Below the pieces are notes generated by a model. That model saw only the letters and a program-made list of their open reading frames with translations. It was not told the DNA's origin and ran no database searches. Below, piece by piece: positions 37,202 to 44,401 of a DNA stretch of 64,000 nt. The DNA is taken from positions 1 to 64,000 of the forward strand of contig CATVXH010000011.1 in NCBI GenBank assembly GCA_958347955.1, in the 5' to 3' direction. Made by a program: the position numbers and the translations under genes. This stretch comes from an uncultured Sutterella sp. (GTDB lineage Bacteria > Pseudomonadota > Gammaproteobacteria > Burkholderiales > Burkholderiaceae_F). Position 1 is the first letter of the stretch. Each line of letters starts with the position of its first letter.

Positions 37202-38818
37202 TTAGAAACAGGCGATGTGGCCGTCCGTGCGCTTTTCGGTGCCGGCGCAAAGGACACCGGTCTTCTCATCGCGCAAAATGACCTGCCCGCGTCCCATGTG
37301 ATAGGGATCGGGTTGCACAACAATGTTGTGACCCATGCGTTGCAGCAGGCGAATCAAGTGGTTGGGCATTTCCTGTTCCACTTCGACCTTCTTGCCGCCA
37401 ATCCATTGCCAACGCGGCGCGTCGAGCGCCTGTTGAGGATTGAGACCGAAGTCGATCATATTCATGATGACTTGCAGGTGGGCCTGAGGTTGCATCCAGC
37501 CGCCCATAATGCCCAAAGCCGAGATCGGCTTATCACCCTTGGAGATGAAGGCCGGGATGATGGTGTGGTACGGGCGCTTGCCGCCTTCGTACGCATTGGG
37601 GTGCGTTTCATCGAAGCGGAAGTTTTGGGCGCGGTCGTTGAGCGAAATGCCGGTGCCCGGAATCACGATGCCGGAGCCAAAGCCTCTGAAGTTGCTCTGG
37701 ATCATGCTCACCATGTTGCCTTCGGCGTCGGCGGTGGCGAAGTAGACCGTGGAGCTATAGCGCGGATCGCCCACTTCAGGCATCAAAGCGGAGTCCGGCT
37801 TGATGAGTTTGCGGCGGTCATCGGCGTAGCGTTGGCTCAAAAGCTGTTCAGAGGTGACAAGCATGCGAGAGGGCTCGGCCACGTATTCCATCGTGTCGAC
37901 AAAGGCCAACTTCATGGCTTCGATTTGCTTATGAAGCGTGTCGATCGTGTCGCGTTCGCCGAACGTGAAGCCCTTGAGGATGTTCAAGGCCATCAGCACC
38001 GTGATGCCGTGGCTGTTGGGCGGAATTTCCCACACGTCATAGCCGCGGTAGTCGGTCTTTAAGGGTTCAACCCATTCGGGGTGGTAGGCGGCGAGGTCTT
38101 CGGCGGACAAGAAGCCGTTATGCTCCTTCATGAAAGCGTCCATCTTTTGGGCAAGCTCGCCGCGGTAGAAGGATTCGCCTTTGGTGCGGGCGATTTCGCG
38201 AAGCGTTTCGGCCATGTCATGGCTCTTGAAGATGTCGCCGGGGCGCAGCCACGTGTTGTTCGGCGCGAAGGTGTCAAACCAGCCTTTAAATTCCGGACGG
38301 TCGCGATACTTGCCGTAAATGCCCCAGGCCTCTTCCCACAAGCGGCTGATGTTGGGGGAGACGGGGTAGCCGTTTTCAGCGTAATCGATGGCAGGCTGCA
38401 TCACCTGTTCAAGCGGCAGACGACCGAAACGTTCATGCATGGCCATCCAACCGCCGACGGCGCCCGGCACGTCGATCGGTTCAACGCCGTAGGGCGGGAT
38501 GCTGTCAAAACCGCGTTCTTTCAATTTGGCGATGGAGGCGGCTTTGGGCAAGGGACCCGAGCCGTTAATGCCGTAGAGTTTGCCCTTGTACCAGATGAGC
38601 GCGAAGCAGTCAGCGCCAAGACCGTTACCGGTAGGCTCAACAACAGGTTGGGCGCTGGCCACAGCCACGGCCGCGTCAATGGCGTTGCCGCCTTGCAGGA
38701 GCACGCGAAGGCCCGCGGCGGCGCCCGACGGATTGCCCACGCAGCTCATGCCGTTTTTGGCGTAAACCACATGGCGCTTGGAAGCATACGGATAATCTTG
38801 AGCGTCAAATTTAAACAT
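37202..38818 (-). CDS. Gamma-glutamyltransferase family (Ntn hydrolase)
   Basis: A 538-residue gamma-glutamyltranspeptidase-like enzyme. The N-terminal part (GNPSGAAAGLRVLLQGGNAID, about 28-48) and AVGGWMAMHERFGRLPLEQV belong to the large subunit. The nucleophile should be Thr357 in RYSSTVYFATADAEGN, where self-cleavage would give the small subunit. GIMGGWMQPQ replaces the usual GSPGG oxyanion region, a feature of the YwrD-like branch. There is no signal peptide, so unlike E. coli Ggt it should be cytoplasmic. It would hydrolyse gamma-glutamyl peptides or glutathione, or a related amide. It is second in an operon with a membrane transporter 36 bp upstream. Confidence 0.87.
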   Translation of the reverse strand: MFKFDAQDYPYASKRHVVYAKNGMSCVGNPSGAAAGLRVLLQGGNAIDAAVAVASAQPVVEPTGNGLGADCFALIWYKGKLYGINGSGPLPKAASIAKLKERGFDSIPPYGVEPIDVPGAVGGWMAMHERFGRLPLEQVMQPAIDYAENGYPVSPNISRLWEEAWGIYGKYRDRPEFKGWFDTFAPNNTWLRPGDIFKSHDMAETLREIARTKGESFYRGELAQKMDAFMKEHNGFLSAEDLAAYHPEWVEPLKTDYRGYDVWEIPPNSHGITVLMALNILKGFTFGERDTIDTLHKQIEAMKLAFVDTMEYVAEPSRMLVTSEQLLSQRYADDRRKLIKPDSALMPEVGDPRYSSTVYFATADAEGNMVSMIQSNFRGFGSGIVIPGTGISLNDRAQNFRFDETHPNAYEGGKRPYHTIIPAFISKGDKPISALGIMGGWMQPQAHLQVIMNMIDFGLNPQQALDAPRWQWIGGKKVEVEQEMPNHLIRLLQRMGHNIVVQPDPYHMGRGQVILRDEKTGVLCAGTEKRTDGHIACF

Positions 38819-38854
38819 GATGAGTCTTCCTTTTCACTACAACGATTCAAATTC

Positions 38855-40033
38855 TTACGGGATGAGGAACGTTTCGAAAAAGCCCGCGATGATCACCGAT
38901 ACCGATGTCACAGTGGTAAAGCCCGCGACAAGGTATTTCGACATGATGGCATCGAGCACCACTTGCTTTTCTTCTTCGTTTTCAGCCGCGGCGGTTGCCA
39001 CTTCGTTGGCAATCAGGTAGGTCGCGGGGAAGCCCAGAAGCTGAGCGGCCGCCACACCCAAGGCAACGTTTTTGTGTCCCTGCACCTTCCACAGGGGCAA
39101 AATGCCGAAGCAGACATAAAGCAAAATGAATACAACCACGAATATCACGACCGTGCTGTAGCCCAAGACAATGAGGTCGCCCAAGTCAATCTTGGCCAAG
39201 CTCGGAATAATCGAGGCAAAAACGGCGACGTTAAAAATGCCGCTCGATTTGGCCTGAGCCAAAATGTTTTTCGGCACCAAGCCCGTGGTGGCTATGATGG
39301 CGCCCAGGATCAGGCACCAGATCGTGTAGCTCAAACCCGTCATTTGACCGATGCAGGAAGCCACCCAGGAGAAGAAGGCGGTGATGCCCAAGCAGACGAA
39401 TTGACCGTAATACTTCTTATATTTCTCGGCGAAGGTCGGTTTCGGTTCTTCTCCGGCCTTGGGTTGCGCCTTATTGGGGTTGACGCCCGTTTGACGATAA
39501 ACCGCAAGCACTTCACGGGCTTCACGAAGACCGAAATAGGAGGCGAAGGGAGTGCCGAAGAACTTTTGCACAGCGTAGATGATCGTGCCCAAAGCGGCGG
39601 CCATTTCAAGACCGTTTTCCATGGCGGCCGACGTCATAATTTGCGTGGCCACGATACCGCCGTTAATAATCGGGATGGTGACGATCGTTTCGTTATAGCC
39701 GATCAGGGGGACAAGAACGATCATGCCGATCCAAATCACGGCCATGGACAAGCAGGCGGTAGCCACCGTGCGCCATTCGGCAATCAGCTCACGCATATTG
39801 ATTGTCGTGCCCATGCCGAAAACCACAAAGCCCACGGCCCATTTGCCGATTTGCGTAAGACCGGCCTGGTTAATGACATCGTCCGGAATCCAGTCGGCCA
39901 TAAAAAAGATCAAGAACAAAAGCAAGCTCACAAACACGGAGGAGACTTTTGCCTTGGTGGCCACTCCCAAAAAGTCGCCGATTGCGAAAAACGCAAGGCA
40001 TACAAAAATATAAAAAAGCATACCCTCAAACAT
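38855..40033 (-). CDS. Polytopic membrane transporter, family uncertain
   Basis: A 392-residue inner-membrane protein with about ten to twelve hydrophobic segments and a charged cytoplasmic loop in the middle (NPNKAQPKAGEEPKPTFAEK, about 184-203). The symmetrical halves and Gly-rich stretches (FGMGTTINMRELIAEWRTVA; LGFPATYLIANEVATAAAEN) resemble sodium-coupled carboxylate or glutamate symporters such as GltS, but no signature is decisive. It is cotranscribed with the gamma-glutamyltransferase 36 bp downstream, so it may import the glutamyl compound that enzyme cleaves or export a product. The family is my guess; the membrane nature is certain. Confidence 0.6.
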   Translation of the reverse strand: MFEGMLFYIFVCLAFFAIGDFLGVATKAKVSSVFVSLLLFLIFFMADWIPDDVINQAGLTQIGKWAVGFVVFGMGTTINMRELIAEWRTVATACLSMAVIWIGMIVLVPLIGYNETIVTIPIINGGIVATQIMTSAAMENGLEMAAALGTIIYAVQKFFGTPFASYFGLREAREVLAVYRQTGVNPNKAQPKAGEEPKPTFAEKYKKYYGQFVCLGITAFFSWVASCIGQMTGLSYTIWCLILGAIIATTGLVPKNILAQAKSSGIFNVAVFASIIPSLAKIDLGDLIVLGYSTVVIFVVVFILLYVCFGILPLWKVQGHKNVALGVAAAQLLGFPATYLIANEVATAAAENEEEKQVVLDAIMSKYLVAGFTTVTSVSVIIAGFFETFLIP

Positions 40034-40256
40034 GATGCTGTCCTTTAACGGGTTGAATTAATGATTAAGGGAAAATATTCCACATTTAAGGCATCGTACT
40101 GGGGTTATCTTCACACGAAAATAAGCATTTCACCTAGTTGTAGGAGGATTTGTCTAAGGGTATGTACGGAGTGACTCGAGCCTTTGCTGTCGACCCGTCA
40201 AGATGTGAAAGTTACGGAGATCTCAACAGTGGAAATTTCTGAGAATCGGTTTGGTG

Positions 40257-40297
40257 CAAAAAATAAAGGTGTTGATCGAGTTATTCAATCAACACCT
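40257..40297 (-). terminator. Terminator of the H1-tail gene
   Basis: AGGTGTTGAT (40267-40276) pairs with ATCAACACCT (40288-40297); on the minus strand it is followed by TTTATTTTTTG. It lies 17 bp after the stop of the gene at 40314. Confidence 0.88.
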
Positions 40298-40313
40298 GCA
40301 TTTTGTCATCGCG

Positions 40314-41147
40314 CTAGGATTCAGTTTGAGGTTTTGCCGAGGACTCTGCCTGTGGCGTTTGGGTTAATGCCGCCGCGGGTTTCGCTCTGGGTTTTCTTGG
40401 GCGAGAAGTTTTTGTCTTGGGTGCTGCGGTGTTGCTGTTCTTGCGAGGCGAGCGGGGCTTGCGGACAGCGGGCTTTTTCGGCTTTTCTTCAACCGCGGCC
40501 GGCGCAGGCGTAGCCCCAATCTCAGGCTCTGCTACCGGGGCGGTAGTTGCAGGGGTTTGTGCGACAGAGGGCTTAACCGTCTCTTCAGCTTTGACTTCTG
40601 GTGCCGCCGTTTGTGCCACAGCAGGTGCCTTGGGAGCTTTATTGTCGGTTCTGCGTTGGTTATTGCGACGGGCTTTGGGTTTGGCGCCAGTTTTTGCTTC
40701 CGGTTTCGCGCTTGTTTGAGCGGCAGGCGCGTTTGCCTGCGCAGCTTCCGCCTCGGCGGTTGCCGCGGGTTTCTGACGGCTTCTGGGGCGGCGGCCTGCG
40801 GGACCCGATTTTTGAGTTTTAGCCGCTTCGCGCCGCCTATGGGCTTCTTTTTGCTCCGGCGTGCGCGCATCCGTTAACAGCAAAACCTGCTCCTCAACGG
40901 TTTCGGTGCTTCGGGCGAAATAAAAAATAACCGCGGCAGCAATGGCCACCAGCACAATCCAAATCGAATCGGTCGGCATGAAAAAGCCGATGATAAAGAA
41001 AAGCAGCGCTCCCCAGAGGGCCCACTGCCAAGGAATGCGCTTTTTATCGCGGCGGCTCTTTTTGTCCGCCCAAGCTTTCATTCCGAAGATGTCGTCAAAC
41101 ATCGCCGACCAGGCGCTGCCTGTGTTTTGTTGGGATTGTTTTTTCAT
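40314..41147 (-). CDS. Membrane protein with histone-H1-like Ala/Lys/Pro tail
   Basis: A 277-residue protein. The N-terminal 45 residues are basic and soluble (AWADKKSRRDKKRIP), then two close membrane helices follow (WALWGALLFFIIGFFM and IWIVLVAIAAAVIFYFA), and the remaining 190 residues are an Ala/Pro/Lys/Arg/Glu-rich disordered tail with KPKARRNNQRR and KPAVRKPRSPRKN. Start set at ATG 41147 with AGGAACAGG ahead; the open frame is 13 codons longer. The tail resembles bacterial histone-H1-like proteins but here is tethered to the membrane, perhaps binding nucleic acid or polyanion. It is followed by its own terminator. No known family recognised beyond this. Confidence 0.72.
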   Translation of the reverse strand: MKKQSQQNTGSAWSAMFDDIFGMKAWADKKSRRDKKRIPWQWALWGALLFFIIGFFMPTDSIWIVLVAIAAAVIFYFARSTETVEEQVLLLTDARTPEQKEAHRRREAAKTQKSGPAGRRPRSRQKPAATAEAEAAQANAPAAQTSAKPEAKTGAKPKARRNNQRRTDNKAPKAPAVAQTAAPEVKAEETVKPSVAQTPATTAPVAEPEIGATPAPAAVEEKPKKPAVRKPRSPRKNSNTAAPKTKTSRPRKPRAKPAAALTQTPQAESSAKPQTES

Positions 41148-41287
41148 ATACCTGTTCCTGATTTTAGGAAAATCCGACAGCCCCAATATATCACGGGCGC
41201 GGAAGGCTGCGCTACTAAAGCAAGTGTATTCTTTTTTAAATGGCGCATGAGGTACAATTTTTGCCCTTATTTGTTGTGTAGATCTCT

Positions 41288-42196
41288 ATGCTGTCTTACG
41301 CTTTTATCGTTTTGCATCTGTCCATTGTGCTTGCGGGTTTTACCGGCGTGCTGGGGCGTTTGATCACGCTAAACGAGGGGTTGCTTGTTTGGTACCGCGT
41401 GATGTTCGCAAGCGTTTTTTCCTTTTTGTATTTGGCCATTCAAAAAGGACAGATTCGATTAGCTTTTAAAGATATCCTTCGCATCGCCTGGGTGGGGTTG
41501 CTTCTTTGCATCCACTGGCTTCTTTTTTACGGCTCAATCAAATACTCCAACGTCTCTATCGGAGTAGTGTGCTTTGCTTCCGTGGGCTTTTTTACCGCGC
41601 TGATCGATCCCATCTGGAGTAAGAGGGCGTTTTCAATCCGAGAGATTGTTTTTAGTCTTTTGACAATCATCGGCATCGCGCTGATTTTCCATTTTGACAC
41701 TCGGTATCAGACAGGGATTATTCTCGGAATATTGTCGGCAATCGCCGCGGCTTTTTTAACCATTGAGAATCGCCGCGTGGGTTCCGACTATCCGCTGATG
41801 ACTTTTCTTTTCTACGAACTGTTGGCGAGCGCCGTCATCATGACAGCGTTTATCCCGGTTTACCTGTCCTATTTCCCAGTTCCCAGCATTGTGCCCTCTC
41901 TCTCAGATTTCATCTATCTGCTGATTCTTTCAAGCTTCTGCACTGTCGGCATGTTCTCTCTGCAACTTGAGGCCTTAAAACGCCTTTCGGCCTTTACCGT
42001 CAATTTGAGTTACAACCTGGAGCCCGTTTACAGCATCATTTTGGCGATGATTATTTTCCATGAGGCAAAAGATCTCAATTTCTCGTTTTATGTCGGCCTG
42101 CTTCTGATTTGCGTCTCTGTGTTGCTTCAAAGCTACTTTCACTGGAGCACGCATAAGAAACTTCAGAAGTTAAAAGCGAAAAACACCTCCGCCTAA
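41288..42196 (+). CDS. EamA/DMT-superfamily transporter
   Basis: A 302-residue inner-membrane protein with ten predicted helices in two EamA repeats (about 1-135 and 145-285). LITLNEGLLVWYRVMFASVF near 27-46 and LSYNLEPVYSIILAMIIFHE near 241-260 match the conserved helix ends of the family, which exports amino acids, drugs or metabolites. The second motif (N-x-EP-V) is typical of EamA. It is monocistronic, ended by a strong terminator at 42217. The substrate is not predictable. Confidence 0.88.
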   Translation: MLSYAFIVLHLSIVLAGFTGVLGRLITLNEGLLVWYRVMFASVFSFLYLAIQKGQIRLAFKDILRIAWVGLLLCIHWLLFYGSIKYSNVSIGVVCFASVGFFTALIDPIWSKRAFSIREIVFSLLTIIGIALIFHFDTRYQTGIILGILSAIAAAFLTIENRRVGSDYPLMTFLFYELLASAVIMTAFIPVYLSYFPVPSIVPSLSDFIYLLILSSFCTVGMFSLQLEALKRLSAFTVNLSYNLEPVYSIILAMIIFHEAKDLNFSFYVGLLLICVSVLLQSYFHWSTHKKLQKLKAKNTSA

Positions 42197-42216
42197 AAAG
42201 AATATCATCAAACAAT

Positions 42217-42257
42217 CAGAGGCCCCCGGTTCTCGGTATAAGAATCGGGGGCCTCTG
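42217..42257. terminator. Strong terminator between convergent genes
   Basis: Twelve-base arms CAGAGGCCCCCG (42217-42228) and CGGGGGCCTCTG (42246-42257). It sits between the DMT gene (+) and the M20 peptidase gene (-) and can serve both. Confidence 0.85.
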
Positions 42258-42290
42258 TTATTTGCGCTCTTTTAGGCAAGCGCCCTTATC

Positions 42291-43589
42291 TTAACGGCAG
42301 CGCTTTTTAAGAATACCCTTGGTGATGTTTTCAACACCGCTTAAAGCGCATCCCATCAGGAACGCCAATTGCGGTCCCTGATAGGCATCCACGTGTTCGT
42401 AGACTTCGTCGAGCGTGTGCATCTTGCGGTTGCGTCCGCCTGCGCCCATGGCCAAACTCGGAATGCCCAAGCTCAAAGACACGTTGTGGTCGCCTGATGT
42501 TGAGGCGTACATGTGAAGCGGAAGGCCCAAAGCCAGGAGTCCGGCGCGAATAGCCTGACAGACGGGGCTTTCATAAGGTTGTTGACCGGCGGGACGGTTT
42601 CCGATCGGGGTGATCGTCACTTTGACCTTATTGGCATCGTTGGTGACACCCCAGTGCGCGTTTTCTTCCTCGGCCGCTTTTTCAAAGCAGGGCAAAATCT
42701 TGTCACGCAGTGCGAGCAGGGAAGCGTTTTCCGTGCTGCGCATATCGATATCCATCGATGCGTGAGCGGCGATGGAATTGACAGTTGTGCCGCCCGTCAC
42801 CACGCCGACGGTGTAGGTGGTTTTCGGATCTTTGGGCACTTCGAGGTCACAGAGCACTTTACCCGTGCGCATTAAGGCGTGGATAGCCGAGGGTTGACCA
42901 AAACCCAGATAGCTGTGACCGCCCGGGCCGTCAAAACTCACGCGATAGCGCAAGCTACCCGTGGCACCCACAATCGCATCGCTCGGATCGCACCAGTCTA
43001 ATGACATGAAGGCGTCCACATCCACATTGGGATCACGGAAAAGGTGTTTGACGCCCCGCAGATCGCCTTCGCCTTCCTCGCCGACCGTGGCCACAAAAAT
43101 GATGTCGCCCAATGTTTGCACATTGAGCTCTTGGAACATGCGGATGACTTGAAGCATTCCCGCCAATCCCCGAGAGTCATCGCCAATGGAGGGCGCGTAA
43201 TAGCAGTTACCTTCTTGACGGACTTTGAAATCAGTGTCCTTGGAAAAGACAGTGTCAAGGTGAGCTGAAATGATCAGTTTGGTGCGCGGCTCGGGACCCA
43301 CGCCGGGACGCACGCCGATGACGTTGCCGACTTCATCCATGCGAACCTCTTGCAGACCCAATTTAGTGAAACGCTCGACAAAGTCCTTGCCGCGGATTTC
43401 TTCACCGAAGGGAGAGGAGGGGGTCTCAGTGATGGTAATTTGTTCTTTTAAACAAAGCTCGTCCTGGTCAACGGCCAACTGCAAAGCCTTTTTGACAAGA
43501 TCGGCCGCCATCAGCGTGTCCATGACGGTTTTAGTCTCAGGAAGCAGGGCGGGTAAACCGGGTTCCAGATTTTTCTTTTCTGCGCTCAT
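42291..43589 (-). CDS. M20-family metallopeptidase
   Basis: A 432-residue dizinc peptidase or deacylase of the M20 family, near the PepT/tripeptidase and carboxypeptidase branch. Metal-binding landmarks: ISAHLDTVF (His, Asp about 96-104), IGDDSRGLAG (bridging Asp near 136), GEEGEGDLRG (catalytic Glu and ligand near 171), SLDWCD (Asp near 194), and the C-terminal MHTLDE with its His. The dimerisation domain lies between. No signal peptide, so cytoplasmic. It would trim imported peptides, fitting an asaccharolytic life. It ends ~34 bp from the shared terminator. Confidence 0.9.
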   Translation of the reverse strand: MSAEKKNLEPGLPALLPETKTVMDTLMAADLVKKALQLAVDQDELCLKEQITITETPSSPFGEEIRGKDFVERFTKLGLQEVRMDEVGNVIGVRPGVGPEPRTKLIISAHLDTVFSKDTDFKVRQEGNCYYAPSIGDDSRGLAGMLQVIRMFQELNVQTLGDIIFVATVGEEGEGDLRGVKHLFRDPNVDVDAFMSLDWCDPSDAIVGATGSLRYRVSFDGPGGHSYLGFGQPSAIHALMRTGKVLCDLEVPKDPKTTYTVGVVTGGTTVNSIAAHASMDIDMRSTENASLLALRDKILPCFEKAAEEENAHWGVTNDANKVKVTITPIGNRPAGQQPYESPVCQAIRAGLLALGLPLHMYASTSGDHNVSLSLGIPSLAMGAGGRNRKMHTLDEVYEHVDAYQGPQLAFLMGCALSGVENITKGILKKRCR

Positions 43590-43734
43590 TTGATGTTCCT
43601 TTTCAGGTTTTATGTTCTGGTTATTTTAGCCCATGACCTTTCACAAATGACTTAAACAAAAAGTCAAAACGCTTTATAACCAATAACAGATTTTTTGTCG
43701 AAAAGGCTGAAATGGTAATTTGATGGATTACTAC

Positions 43735-44184
43735 TTAAAGAAGTCGCTTCAGATAAACCATGTCCTTGAGTTGAACGCCATCTTCAATAATCGGATGGTC
43801 GTAGTTTTTTAGAAAAAAATCTTTGACACGGTGAGAGAACGCAAAACCGCAATGTTCGTAAAAACCAATTGTGGTTTGGACATCGCCGGTTCCGACCAGA
43901 AGCGTTTCATAGTTTTTGCCGTAGAAGCGAAAGAGAAAATTGAGCATCTGCCTGCCGAATCCTTTGCCTTGTTGAGTCTCACAGACGGCGAGATTTTTTA
44001 ATTCAATTGTTTTTTCATCTTTGATTGTGACAACCGCGACGGCAATAGGCTCTTTATGCTCATCAAACATGACAAACATGTCACCAGGCTTAAGATAGCG
44101 GTCAATCATGCTTTCCTGTTCGTCACCAAGTAGAAGCAACGGTAGAAACATCTTTTTGTTTGTCTTAATTTGAATAATTTTCAT
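43735..44184 (-). CDS. GNAT-family N-acetyltransferase
   Basis: A 149-residue acetyltransferase. Motif A, the acetyl-CoA pyrophosphate loop, is visible as LAVCETQQGKGFGRQML (about 69-85, Q-x-x-G-x-G), and GFYEHCGF near 107-114 is motif B. The start (MKIIQIKTN) lies next to the divergent promoter region of AT3. The substrate is unknown; small orphan GNATs act on amines, peptides or antibiotics. Confidence 0.87.
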   Translation of the reverse strand: MKIIQIKTNKKMFLPLLLLGDEQESMIDRYLKPGDMFVMFDEHKEPIAVAVVTIKDEKTIELKNLAVCETQQGKGFGRQMLNFLFRFYGKNYETLLVGTGDVQTTIGFYEHCGFAFSHRVKDFFLKNYDHPIIEDGVQLKDMVYLKRLL

Positions 44185-44401
44185 GGGGTATTTTGGAAAA
44201 TCTCAACCGCAAATATCATATCAAAGGAAAATAATGACGTTGGCGTTACTAGCACTTATATGACTCGGGAGATGAATTTGGGGGCGTTTACTGCTACGAC
44301 GAGTCAGACGATAAGAAACATTCAAATTGTGATATTCTGCTGCTTAGTAACTCAATCAAATGCCATATTTAAAGTCTTTGAAATTTTATATAGGAGTTTT
44401 G

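Noticed and set aside
38081..40048. 655-codon plus-strand open frame
   Set aside because: Antisense shadow of the transporter and ggt genes. Its His/Gly/Arg-rich translation is typical of a reverse frame in GC-rich coding DNA.
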